Shown here: in pieces, positions 1-7,091 of the stretch
Layout: the number at the start of each line of letters is the position of its first letter
Numbering within the stretch: the stretch's first letter is position 1
From: an uncultured Planctomycetota bacterium
GTDB taxonomy: Bacteria > Planctomycetota > Planctomycetia > Pirellulales > UBA1268
Length of the DNA: 7,749 nucleotides
Assembly: GCA_905477565.1 (NCBI GenBank)
Contig: CAJQGO010000051.1
Span: 1 to 7,749, forward strand
Reading direction: 5' to 3'
The notes under the pieces: model-generated
The model's input: the letters and a program-made list of their open reading frames with translations, nothing else
What the model was told of the DNA's origin: nothing
Database searches by the model: none
Made by a program: the position numbers and the translations under genes

Positions 1-960
1 GGTGAGTTACTTGAAAAGCCAGTAGCTCTGGCAACTGATACCGGAGGGAAAGACTCGACAGAAAAGGCGCATGCATTGTCAGCTGGTGACGTTCTGGTGC
101 TGGAAAATGTTCGGTTTAATCCAGGAGAAAAAAAGGGAGATGACGCGAGCTACGTTGCAGGCATTGCAAATCTTGCAGATGCCTATGTGAACGATGCCTT
201 TGGTACCTGTCATCGGACTGAAGCCAGCATGTACGCTGTTCCGAAAGTCATGAAAGAATCCGGTAAGGCAGCAGTTGTTGGCTTTCTGGTTGAGAAAGAA
301 ATTCAGTATCTCTCAGATGCTGTCGGCCAACCGAAGCGACCGTTTGTTGCGATTCTCGGCGGCAAAAAGGTGAGTGATAAGATTGCTGTTATCACAAATC
401 TTTTACAGATTTGTGACCATGTTCTAATTGGTGGTGCGATGGCTTATACATTCTCTCTCGCTCAAGGTGGGAAGACGGGTGACTCTCTTGTGGAACCAGA
501 TAAACTTGAATTGGCAAAGCAGCTCCTCCGAGATGGAGACGAAAAACTTGTTCTTCCGGTGGATACTCAATGTGCAGATGACTTTTCAGCCGATGCCAAC
601 AAAACAATAGTCAAAGCTGGAGAAATTCCAGACGGCTTCGAGGGTCTTGATATCGGACCTGATACAGCCAAGCGGTACGTTGAAATTATTCAAAGCGCGG
701 GCACCGTTGTCTGGAATGGCCCGATGGGCGTTTTTGAAATGCCCCCTTTTGACTCAGGTACAAAAGCAGTCGCTGATGCCGTTGCCAGTGCAACAGCGAG
801 TGGTGCAATCACGATTATTGGTGGCGGTGATTCAGCAGCAGCTGTTGAGCAACTTGGCTATGCTGAAAAAGTGAGCCACGTTTCGACCGGTGGTGGAGCA
901 TCTCTCGAAATGCTCGAAGGCAAGGCGTTCAAAACAGTCGATATTCTTGATGAGAAGTGA
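1..960 (+). CDS. pgk: Phosphoglycerate kinase, 5' end outside the window
   Basis: Cytosolic glycolytic enzyme that interconverts 1,3-bisphosphoglycerate + ADP and 3-phosphoglycerate + ATP. The frame is open from base 1 and gives 319 residues. The family is usually about 390-400 residues, so roughly 80 N-terminal residues, including the DFNVP substrate-binding region, lie upstream. A TTG at 76 is an internal Leu, not a start. Motifs visible (fragment numbering): LENVRF 34-39, NDAFGTCHR 64-72, the hinge/nucleotide-site GGKKVSDK 120-127, WNGPMGVFE 238-246, the nucleotide-binding [10 protein letters not shown] 274-283 and the C-terminal [13 protein letters not shown] near 295-307. The first two motifs more often read GGAKVSDK and GTAHR in other bacteria, so the Lys and Cys are mild deviations. 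The C-terminus is intact. The gene converges on nrdJ and is followed by a strong hairpin at 1081-1122. Identity is very secure. Confidence 0.97.
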   Translation, partial: GELLEKPVALATDTGGKDSTEKAHALSAGDVLVLENVRFNPGEKKGDDASYVAGIANLADAYVNDAFGTCHRTEASMYAVPKVMKESGKAAVVGFLVEKEIQYLSDAVGQPKRPFVAILGGKKVSDKIAVITNLLQICDHVLIGGAMAYTFSLAQGGKTGDSLVEPDKLELAKQLLRDGDEKLVLPVDTQCADDFSADANKTIVKAGEIPDGFEGLDIGPDTAKRYVEIIQSAGTVVWNGPMGVFEMPPFDSGTKAVADAVASATASGAITIIGGGDSAAAVEQLGYAEKVSHVSTGGGASLEMLEGKAFKTVDILDEK

Positions 961-982
961 TTATTCACGGACGAGGAATATC

Positions 983-1042
983 ATGGTGTCTGAGCGAAAC
1001 GGCATGAGTCAAGAGAGCCTGCTACAGCTCAAAAAATATTAA
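983..1042 (+). CDS. Possible 19-residue micro-ORF downstream of pgk
   Basis: A short frame MVSERNGMSQESLLQLKKY runs from ATG 983 to TAA 1042, 22 bp after the pgk stop. A GAGG at 973-976, 6 nt before the ATG, would be a reasonable ribosome binding site. It lies before the shared terminator, so it would be on the pgk transcript. I recognise no family and see no membrane segment. A frame of this length arises easily by chance, so this is only a candidate. Confidence 0.15.
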   Translation: MVSERNGMSQESLLQLKKY

Positions 1043-1080
1043 AGAGTTCAATTTATCTGTGAAGCAAATCGTATTTCACC

Positions 1081-1122
1081 AAAAACAGGTGCGGAGGAAA
1101 AATTCCTTCCGCACCTGTTTTT
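1081..1122. terminator. Bidirectional intrinsic terminator between pgk and nrdJ
   Basis: The arms 1081-1095 and 1108-1122 are perfectly complementary (15 bp). The stem continues through 1096-1099 with 1103-1106 after one bulged T at 1107, leaving a 3-nt AAA loop. The core is G+C rich (CAGGTGCGGA) and the stem begins with five A and ends with five T, so transcripts from either strand end the hairpin in U residues. On the + strand more T-rich sequence follows to about 1139. It sits 120 bp after the pgk stop and 15 bp after the nrdJ stop, as expected for a terminator shared by converging genes. Confidence 0.85.
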
Positions 1123-1137
1123 ATTAGCCTTTTTTAT

Positions 1138-4100
1138 TTAGCTGCATCCCATGCTGTTGCCACAGTTATGGCAGAGGTAGCAGTTACCATTTCTGACGGT
1201 AATTGATCCGCAGTTATCACAGGCAGGGGCATCAATCTGAAATTTTGCAAACTGACTCTGTCTGTCGTCGGCACTGGCCTCGGGGTTTTCTGCCATTCTT
1301 AGCCCAGCACGCTCAAGAAGGGCAGCTGTTGTTCCATCCTGCCCTTTTCTTTTAGGAGCCGAGAGTGTCGCTGCCCGAGCGGTAACGGTGGATTTCCCGT
1401 TTCGCCCGCTTGGGTGTCGACCCCTACTTGTGGTGAGTTGTCCGCTGGAGTTGTGTTTTCCATTTGTGGCTTCCTGCCCATTTGCATGCCCGCTCGCCTT
1501 CGTGGCGGCGGGCTTGGACTCACTCTCTCCATCATCTCCTGCAGTGGCCTCCCCGCCACTGCTACTGCCCGCTGGTCGATTTGCTTCACGATAACCAGGC
1601 AAGAACTCGGTTCCCATCCAGCGGAAGATATAGTCCACCAAACTCTTTGCGACAGGTATATCAGGATTTTTGGTGTAGCCCCAAGGTTCAAACCGCGTGT
1701 GCGAAAACTTCTTGGTATAGACCTCGAGGGGAACACCATATTGCAGACTCATGGATACAGCTGTTCCGAAAGAGTCCATCAAGCCACCAATCGTGCTGCC
1801 TTCTTTTGCCATGGTGATGAAAAGTTCACCCGGGCGACCGTCATCATAGAGACCAACTGTAATGTAGCCTTCATGACCACCAACATTGAACTTATGAGTC
1901 ACGCTCCTTCGCGTGTCGGGCAGACGTTCCCGTCTCGGTGCAGCAACTGCCTTCTCTGCATTTTTATCACCCTCAGTACTCGTAGACAGTGGCTGACTTT
2001 CTTTTGAGCCATCACGATAGATTGCAATGGCCTTCAGTCCAAGTCGCCAGCCTTCGACATATGCACCGGCAATGTCTTCAGGAGTCGTTTCACGAGGCAT
2101 ATTCACTGTTTTTGAAATGGCACCGGAAAGAAATGGTTGGGCCGCTGCCATCATCTTGATGTGTGCCTCCCAGGCAATAGACCGTTTTCCAAGGCGAGGC
2201 TTAAAAGCACAATCAAAGACCGTTAAATGCTCATCTCGTATCTCAGGACAATCTTCGATGGTGTCATTTTTGTCGATGTAGGCAAGGATATTTTCAACCG
2301 CTGGTTCGTCATAACCAAGTTTTCTCAATGCCAAAGGTACTGTCTGATTGACAATCTTCAGCATGCCACCGCCAGCGAGTTGCTTGTATTTAACAAGAGC
2401 AATATCTGGTTCAATACCAGTGGTATCACAGTCCATCAAAAAGCTAATGGTGCCCGTTGGAGCGAGTACCGTTGCCTGAGCATTCCGATAGCCATGCTGT
2501 CGACCATCTGCGAGAACATCATCCCAAATTTGACGTGCCGCATCCCGTAAATGTGTTGGGCAGGCATCATCAATTTTTTCAACGGCGTCACGGTGCATCT
2601 GCATGACACGAAGCATTGGTTCACGATTTGCCGCAAAGCCTTCAAATGGACCAACGGCACTAGCGAGTTCGGCACTCGTGCGATTGGCTGCACCGTGAAG
2701 GATTGCCGTAAGTGCACCGCAAATGCCACGACCAGCATCTGAGTCGTAAGCCATGCCATCAGCCATCAGCAAACTTCCTAAATTGGAATAACCAAGACCA
2801 AGTGGTCGATAGAGATGACTGTTTTTGGCAATGCGTGCCGTTGGGTAGCTGGCGTGATCAACAAGAATTTCTTGTGCAATGAGAAAGACTCGACACGCTG
2901 CAGCAAATCGCTCAACATCAAATTCGCCATCAGGCTTTCGGAATTTCATGAGGTTGATACTTGCCAAGTTGCATGCCGTGTCGTCAAGAAACATATACTC
3001 AGAGCAAGGATTACTCGCATTGATGCGGCCAGAATTTGGACATGTGTGCCAACGGTTGATGGTCGTGTCATATTGCACACCCGGGTCGCCACATTGCCAT
3101 GCACACTGCGACATACGGTCCATGATTTCATTAGCTTTATAGGTTGGGCCGGCCTTCGATGAGTCCGTAACCCAACGAGTCGTCCACGAGTCATTACGCT
3201 CGACAGCCTCCATGAATTCATCAGTTAATCGAACTGAGAGGTTCGCATTCTGGAATAAAATAGAGCTGTATGCTTCACCGTTGAAATTGGCGTCGTAACC
3301 ACCTTTTTCAATGAGAACACGAGCCTTCTTTTCTTCTTTCGACTTGCACTCAATGAAATCCATGATGTCCGGGTGAAAGACTTTCAGTGACTGCATCTTT
3401 GCAGCTCGTCGTGTCTTCCCACCGCTTTTGACGACACCAGCAATCTGGTCATAGACCCGCATGAACGAAAGTGGGCCAGATGGGCTGCCACCTCCTGAGA
3501 GCTTTTCTTTTTGGCTTCGAAGGGTCGTTAGGTCGGTGCCAGTGCCAGAGCCAAATTTGAACAACATGGCCTCGCTACGAGCCAATTCCATGATGTCTTC
3601 CATATTGTCTTGGACGCTTTGAATGAAGCAGGCACTCCCCTGTGGATATTCATAGGGATTATCGGGTTGCGTCACGTCCCGACTGGCCTCATCCCAACAC
3701 CAATTACATTTGGATCCCTGAACACCATATTGATGAAACAGCCCGACGTTAAACCATACCGGAGAGTTGAATGCACCATGCTGATGAACACACAACCATG
3801 CCAAGTCACGATAGAAGTTTTCACCGTCCTCAGGCGTCTTGAAATATCCGTCTGCAATGCCCCAATCCGAAATGGTACGAGCAACACGATGGATAAGTTG
3901 CTTGACTGAATGTTCTCGTTCTGGAGTATGAATTTCACCGTAAAAATACTTGCTTACAACGACGTTGGTAGCCAGTTGGCTCCACGCTGCTGGAATTTCA
4001 CACGCAGCCTGCTCAAAGAGAAGTTGACCATTTTCGCCCTTGATGGCTGCTGTTCGAAGTTCCCACTCTGTTGTGTCGAACGGACTCTCAACTTCAGTTG

Positions 4101-4227
4101 GGCAGAATGTTGACTCAATTTCGATTGCCACTCGTTCGGGGGTTGAATGCGGGCCGCCAGATTCGGAATTTTCTTGTGAATGTGAGGCAGACGAAGCGAC
4201 TTGAGTGGATGAATCGAACTGAGTCAT
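1138..4227 (-). CDS. nrdJ: Adenosylcobalamin-dependent (class II) ribonucleotide reductase
   Basis: Cytosolic enzyme that reduces ribonucleotides to deoxyribonucleotides, using coenzyme B12 to make the active-site thiyl radical; it needs no NrdB-type subunit or oxygen. The product is 1029 residues from ATG 4227, chosen because AGGAG (4236-4240) lies 8 nt upstream. A TTG 45 bp earlier keeps the frame open but lacks such a site. Visible parts: GSACFIQS with Cys200 (family redox-pair Cys), SGGKTRRAAKMQ near 268-279, NPCSE 406-410 with Cys408 (thiyl position) and Glu410, TACNLASIN with Cys419 (second redox Cys), APTGTISF near 589-596, a TSCPD domain about 770-878, a low-complexity Ser/Gly/Ala/Lys linker about 881-1000, and a C-terminal cluster with Cys 1003, 1006, 1016, 1019, 1022 and 1028. 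Roles of the cysteines are assigned from family knowledge. An extra CxxC (Cys174, Cys177) precedes the redox Cys. The gene stands alone, converging on pgk, with NrdR-like boxes upstream. Confidence 0.97.
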   Translation of the reverse strand: MTQFDSSTQVASSASHSQENSESGGPHSTPERVAIEIESTFCPTEVESPFDTTEWELRTAAIKGENGQLLFEQAACEIPAAWSQLATNVVVSKYFYGEIHTPEREHSVKQLIHRVARTISDWGIADGYFKTPEDGENFYRDLAWLCVHQHGAFNSPVWFNVGLFHQYGVQGSKCNWCWDEASRDVTQPDNPYEYPQGSACFIQSVQDNMEDIMELARSEAMLFKFGSGTGTDLTTLRSQKEKLSGGGSPSGPLSFMRVYDQIAGVVKSGGKTRRAAKMQSLKVFHPDIMDFIECKSKEEKKARVLIEKGGYDANFNGEAYSSILFQNANLSVRLTDEFMEAVERNDSWTTRWVTDSSKAGPTYKANEIMDRMSQCAWQCGDPGVQYDTTINRWHTCPNSGRINASNPCSEYMFLDDTACNLASINLMKFRKPDGEFDVERFAAACRVFLIAQEILVDHASYPTARIAKNSHLYRPLGLGYSNLGSLLMADGMAYDSDAGRGICGALTAILHGAANRTSAELASAVGPFEGFAANREPMLRVMQMHRDAVEKIDDACPTHLRDAARQIWDDVLADGRQHGYRNAQATVLAPTGTISFLMDCDTTGIEPDIALVKYKQLAGGGMLKIVNQTVPLALRKLGYDEPAVENILAYIDKNDTIEDCPEIRDEHLTVFDCAFKPRLGKRSIAWEAHIKMMAAAQPFLSGAISKTVNMPRETTPEDIAGAYVEGWRLGLKAIAIYRDGSKESQPLSTSTEGDKNAEKAVAAPRRERLPDTRRSVTHKFNVGGHEGYITVGLYDDGRPGELFITMAKEGSTIGGLMDSFGTAVSMSLQYGVPLEVYTKKFSHTRFEPWGYTKNPDIPVAKSLVDYIFRWMGTEFLPGYREANRPAGSSSGGEATAGDDGESESKPAATKASGHANGQEATNGKHNSSGQLTTSRGRHPSGRNGKSTVTARAATLSAPKRKGQDGTTAALLERAGLRMAENPEASADDRQSQFAKFQIDAPACDNCGSITVRNGNCYLCHNCGNSMGCS
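1144..1221 (-). other. NrdJ C-terminal cysteine cluster (shuttle / zinc-ribbon-like)
   Basis: Encodes residues 1003-1028, with pattern CxxC-x9-CxxCxxC-x5-C just before the terminal Ser. In long class II reductases such C-terminal cysteines carry reducing equivalents from thioredoxin or glutaredoxin to the active-site disulfide, and some may bind metal. Its presence, joined to the catalytic body by a flexible linker, indicates a complete and probably functional enzyme. Confidence 0.8.
1594..1920 (-). other. TSCPD domain within NrdJ
   Basis: Residues about 770-878 of NrdJ, from LPDTRRSVTHKF through GGHEGYITVGLYDDGRPGE, the GSTIGGLMDSFGTAVSMSLQ helix region and SHTRFEPWGYTKNPDI. This matches the TSCPD module found in the C-terminal part of long B12-dependent reductases. 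Its exact biochemical role is not something I can read from the sequence. Confidence 0.75.
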
Positions 4228-4235
4228 GGGCAAAA

Positions 4236-4240
4236 CTCCT
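4236..4240 (-). promoter_or_regulatory. Shine-Dalgarno site that fixes the nrdJ start
   Basis: On the - strand the sequence reads TTAGGAG, then 8 nt, then ATG at 4227. This near-consensus site decides for MTQFDSS as the N-terminus over the upstream TTG at 4272. Confidence 0.85.
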
Positions 4241-4280
4241 AATAATGTGATGGCCTCAAAAAGACCTAACAAAGTGTACT

Positions 4281-4322
4281 CGCGTATAGGTTCTCAACAA
4301 CTGGTATCGACCGACATACGCG
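4281..4322 (-). promoter_or_regulatory. Inverted repeat, possible hairpin in the nrdJ 5' leader
   Basis: CGCGTAT (4281-4287) and ATACGCG (4316-4322) are perfect inverted copies. Inside them GGT (4289-4291) can pair with ACC (4310-4312). In the nrdJ transcript this would be a stem with a small internal loop and a large apical loop, about 54-95 nt before the start codon. No T-run follows, so it does not look like a terminator. It could be an RNA structure or an operator; function is unknown. Confidence 0.4.
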
Positions 4323-4325
4323 TCT

Positions 4326-4344
4326 GGAGTGAATCCTTCACTCC
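4326..4344. promoter_or_regulatory. 8-bp perfect hairpin upstream of nrdJ
   Basis: GGAGTGAA (4326-4333), a 3-nt loop, then TTCACTCC (4337-4344). The repeat is only three bases away from the next inverted repeat (4281-4322), so the two could fold as adjacent stem-loops in the nrdJ leader. It has no U-tract on either strand and is therefore unlikely to be a terminator. A dyad operator for a DNA-binding protein is the alternative. Confidence 0.4.
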
Positions 4345-4398
4345 GTTAAATTCCCTAAAAACGTTACAAAGATAAAAGGCAGTTCCATCTGCGTGCTA

Positions 4399-4445
4399 TC
4401 GCAAGATATTGTGGTGTTTACTACTTCGACCACTCGATATGGCAG
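4399..4445. promoter_or_regulatory. Tandem NrdR-box-like sites upstream of nrdJ
   Basis: NrdR is the ATP/dATP-sensing repressor of bacterial ribonucleotide reductase genes. It binds pairs of 16-bp palindromic boxes of consensus acaCwAtATaTwGtgt, usually about three helical turns apart. Read on the - strand, 4414-4399 (CCACAATATCTTGCGA) matches 12 of 16 positions including all conserved core bases. The second, 4430-4445 (CCACTCGATATGGCAG on +), matches 9 of 16. Their starts are exactly 31 bp apart with a 15-bp linker, the expected geometry. The pair lies 172-218 bp before the nrdJ ATG and about 320 bp before the + strand gene, so nrdJ is the likely target. The second box is weak. I could not pick a convincing -10/-35 pair beside them. 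Confidence 0.6.
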
Positions 4446-4764
4446 GGGCGTGAATGTAGCGGCCTGACGGCCCACGTCAAGCAGAAAAAATGGAACCCCT
4501 ATGAACACCCTATTTGGTGAGTTTTCGAACGTCCCGAGAGGTCTTCGAGAAGGCATTTGTTCCGAACAAAAAGTAGTTCTAAAGAGGGGATCGCCTGCTT
4601 TTTGCTTGATTGTGGAGAGACCCAGTCTTGCAGAGGTCGTATTTCCGCTTCATCTTTTTGCCAACGCCTTGAAGACGAATTAGTGATAATGAAAAAAGAG
4701 AGACGGATTCCTACCATGAGAGGCAGTCCGATGGCTTCCTTTGAGCAGCGTGAGGCAGGTCGAA
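4446..4764. other. Intergenic stretch between the nrdJ control region and the PfpI-like gene
   Basis: Short frames exist on both strands (for example 4501-4683 + and 4499-4849 -), but none gives a recognisable protein or has a convincing start site. There is one tiny GGCC-TGAC-GGCC hairpin near 4460-4471 without a T-run. The + strand promoter of the PfpI-like gene must lie in or near this region, but I see no strong promoter hexamers. Apart from the ribosome binding site near its right end I see nothing I can support. Confidence 0.5.
4752..4759 (+). promoter_or_regulatory. Ribosome binding site deciding the PfpI-like start
   Basis: GAGGCAGG provides a GAGG 9 nt and an AGG 5 nt before ATG 4765. 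The in-frame TTG at 4741 has nothing comparable, so translation most likely begins MSENQ at 4765. Confidence 0.6.
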
Positions 4765-5304
4765 ATGAGCGAGAATCAACCGCTAGCAACAATCCGTATC
4801 CTTTGTCTTGTTGGCGATGCCTATGAAGATCTGGAACTCTGGTATCCAAAACTACGAATTGAAGAAGCGAGCGGACATGTCACACTTGCTGGCCGGCAGC
4901 AGGGGCATGAATATGCTGGAAAACATGGTTATCCGTGTGTAAGCGATGCCGCGATCGGAGACATGGAAGCGGACGATTTTCATGGAATTCTCATACCGGG
5001 GGGTTGGATGCCTGATAGCCTGCGTCGTGACCCGAAGGTGCTCCAACTTGTTCGGGACTTTGCCAACCACGGCAAGCTTGTTGCCGCTATTTGCCACGGT
5101 GGCTGGATTCCAATATCTGCCGGTGTCTACCGTGGTATACGAGTAACAGGAAGTCCTGGTATTCAAGACGATCTCATCAATGCTGGAGCTATCTGGGAAG
5201 ATGCCCCAGTTGTCGTTGATCGACATTTTGTTTCCAGTCGGCGACCAAGTGATCTTCCGGCCTTTGGGTCAGCGATCCTCAGTGTGTTGTCTGACGCGAC
5301 ATGA
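4765..5304 (+). CDS. DJ-1/PfpI family protein (type 1 glutamine amidotransferase-like)
   Basis: A 179-residue single-domain cytosolic protein of the DJ-1/PfpI superfamily, close to the family's usual 165-190 residues. It has the nucleophile elbow AAICHGG with Cys110-His111, the N-terminal acidic motif GDAYEDLEL (Glu21, at the position of the conserved Glu next to the Cys) and PGGWMPDSLR 78-87, where Asp84 takes the place of the Glu that contributes to the active site in archaeal PfpI. The C-terminal signature DDLINAGAIWEDAPVVVDRHFVSSRRPSDLPAF is typical of the PfpI/YhbO branch. Members have been called intracellular proteases, glyoxalases or deglycases acting on methylglyoxal damage; these activities are disputed and the sequence cannot decide among them. 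Start at ATG 4765 is supported by the GAGGCAGG site. oppA starts 50 bp downstream on the same strand, so they may be co-transcribed. Confidence 0.92.
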   Translation: MSENQPLATIRILCLVGDAYEDLELWYPKLRIEEASGHVTLAGRQQGHEYAGKHGYPCVSDAAIGDMEADDFHGILIPGGWMPDSLRRDPKVLQLVRDFANHGKLVAAICHGGWIPISAGVYRGIRVTGSPGIQDDLINAGAIWEDAPVVVDRHFVSSRRPSDLPAFGSAILSVLSDAT

Positions 5305-5354
5305 TTGTTTCAATGCCATGAGCAGCCAGAGCATAAGGTGTTTGGTAGATCGCA

Positions 5355-7091
5355 ATGAAAGTGTTCCTGCAACGGTTCAACGTGATCATGCATAAAACGA
5401 CTTTTCCGTGTTGTGTTGTTTTTGTTTCGATGTTCACCATCACCATGACAACTGGCTGCCAGCAGCAGTCGTCGCTCTACTTTGGGACTGTCGAGCCGCG
5501 GCATGGACCAAAAGAGCTTTGGATAAATAATTCGAGTGAACCAGAGTGGCTTGATCCTGGCCGATGTTCGGATAGTACGGGTGGCGAGATCATCTGGAAT
5601 ACGTTTGAGGGACTGGTCCAAGCCCATCCTGCTACCCTGAAGCCACTCCCAGCTATTGCAACGCATTGGGACATATCAGATGACGGACGGGTGTACAGGT
5701 TTTATCTTCGCCCATCGTTCTGGTCAGACGGTCACCCGCTCACGGCAGATGACTTTGTGTTCGCGCTTCAACGTCTTGTTGATCCACAAACAGGAAGCAA
5801 ATATGCCAGCAATGGTTTTATTTTTCAGCAAGGTCTTGCGATTAGTCGGGGTGAAGCTGCAGTCAATACCCTTGGTGTCCGAGCACTTGATTCACACACT
5901 TTGGAAATTGAGTTGGTTGATCCTCTGCCATACTTTCTCAACTTCCTGAGTTTTTACTCATTCATGCCTATTCCACAGCATCTTCTTCAAAATCTCGAGA
6001 AGCGAGGTATTGATGTAGATCTGTGGACGCGGCCGGAACATGTTGTCTGCAACGGAGCGTTTCGGATGACAGACTGGCAGTTTCGTCAGCACATGACGTT
6101 TAAAAAAAATACACAATATTGGGACGCTTCCTCTGTCCAACTTGATCGTGTACGCGTTGCCATGGTGGAAAGTTCAACGACGGCAATGAATATGTATGTC
6201 GCCGGAGAGTTTGATTGGCCGGGCGGAAGTACATCACTTCCCGCAGAATTTATGGATCATCTCGAGAGGTACAAAGATTTCCACAGTCATCCCTATTTGG
6301 GCGTTTATTTTTATTGGATCAACACGACGAAACCCCCACTCGATGATCCACTGATTCGCCGAGCGTTGTCTCTTGCAATTGATCGTGACTCACTTGTTAA
6401 ACATGTAACACGTGGTGGACAAATAGGCTCTTCAGATCTTGTGCCTGATGGTCTTGCTGGATACGAAGGACTTCATCTCCCAGTCTATGATCCGGTTGAG
6501 GCCCGGCGACTTCTTGCGGAAGCAGGGTACCCAACAGGCCAGGACCTGCCAGCAGTCACGCTGTCATTCAATACGTCCGAAGGACATAAACAAGTTGCCG
6601 AAGCGATTCAGGCGATGTGGCAGCAGGAACTTGGCATTACTGTGGAATTGGAAAATCAGGAATGGAAAGTTTTTCTGGCAAATGCTGAGCAAATGAATTT
6701 CCAAATTTCTCGGATGGGTTGGATTGGTGATTATGCAGATCCGTATACATTCTTGGAGCTTCTTACAAGTGACTGTGGAAACAATCACTCAAACTGGTCA
6801 AGCAAGACATACGATGCTCTGTTAGAAGAAGCAAATCGACACAATGATCCAGAGGAGCGACTTCATATTTTAAGACAAGCGGAGGCGTTTGCTCTTGAAG
6901 AACAACCTCTGATTCCTCTTTACGTGTACACACGAACACAGTTGATTAAGCCATATGTACAAGGTATCTGGGGTAATCACCAAGATCGACATCCCTGGAA
7001 GTACATGTGGATCGATGAATCATTTGAACCGGATGAGGAAAACAGTGAGCCTGTGAGCAAATCACGGAAAGACATACAGGTGCATGAATGA
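5355..7091 (+). CDS. oppA: Oligopeptide ABC transporter, substrate-binding lipoprotein
   Basis: Extracytoplasmic receptor of a peptide importer (SBP family 5, OppA branch), 578 residues. An N-terminal hydrophobic stretch about 17-31 ends in TTGC with Cys35, a usable though non-classical lipobox, so I expect a lipid-anchored protein. Family landmarks follow: SEPEWLDPGR 61-70, FEGLV 84-88, WSDGHPLTADDFVFALQRL 123-141, NGAFRMTDW 233-241, the RRALSLAIDRD segment 335-345, the near-invariant ENQEWKVF 433-440 and GWIGDYADPYTF 455-466. Asp459 lines up with the OppA Asp that binds the peptide N-terminal amine, which supports peptides as ligand. The start is constrained by an in-frame TAG at 5346. The site before ATG 5355 is poor (AAGG 16 nt away), and ATG 5388 would also leave a normal signal peptide. 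The stop overlaps oppB as ATGA, so the two are translationally coupled. Confidence 0.93.
   Translation: MKVFLQRFNVIMHKTTFPCCVVFVSMFTITMTTGCQQQSSLYFGTVEPRHGPKELWINNSSEPEWLDPGRCSDSTGGEIIWNTFEGLVQAHPATLKPLPAIATHWDISDDGRVYRFYLRPSFWSDGHPLTADDFVFALQRLVDPQTGSKYASNGFIFQQGLAISRGEAAVNTLGVRALDSHTLEIELVDPLPYFLNFLSFYSFMPIPQHLLQNLEKRGIDVDLWTRPEHVVCNGAFRMTDWQFRQHMTFKKNTQYWDASSVQLDRVRVAMVESSTTAMNMYVAGEFDWPGGSTSLPAEFMDHLERYKDFHSHPYLGVYFYWINTTKPPLDDPLIRRALSLAIDRDSLVKHVTRGGQIGSSDLVPDGLAGYEGLHLPVYDPVEARRLLAEAGYPTGQDLPAVTLSFNTSEGHKQVAEAIQAMWQQELGITVELENQEWKVFLANAEQMNFQISRMGWIGDYADPYTFLELLTSDCGNNHSNWSSKTYDALLEEANRHNDPEERLHILRQAEAFALEEQPLIPLYVYTRTQLIKPYVQGIWGNHQDRHPWKYMWIDESFEPDEENSEPVSKSRKDIQVHE

Noticed and set aside
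1299..3938. Many overlapping frames of 60-197 codons on both strands inside nrdJ, such as 1414-2007 (+) and 1299-1739 (-)
   Set aside because: They lie within a strongly supported reductase gene, show no recognisable motifs and lack convincing start sites; they are shadow frames.
4228..4272. Longer nrdJ from TTG 4272, adding 15 residues
   Set aside because: TTG start without a good ribosome binding site, whereas ATG 4227 has AGGAG at 8 nt; the added hydrophobic stretch makes no sense for a cytosolic reductase.
4460..4471. GGCC-TGAC-GGCC hairpin
   Set aside because: Only 4 bp, no extension of the stem and no T-run; likely chance.
4228..4500. Cobalamin riboswitch upstream of nrdJ
   Set aside because: I looked for the B12-box on the nrdJ strand and did not find it; the two hairpins do not form the expected multi-stem layout.
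4658..4690. TTGCCA...GATAAT as a promoter for the PfpI-like gene
   Set aside because: The 21-bp spacer is too long for a normal sigma-70 promoter and the hexamers are only partial matches.
4499..4849. Frames at 4499-4849 (-), 4501-4683 (+) and 4557-4826 (+) as possible genes
   Set aside because: No recognisable family, no consistent start sites, and two of them run into the PfpI-like gene.
5310..5666. 118-codon frame on the - strand over the oppA 5' region
   Set aside because: Antisense to the well-supported oppA signal peptide and N-terminal domain; no motifs.
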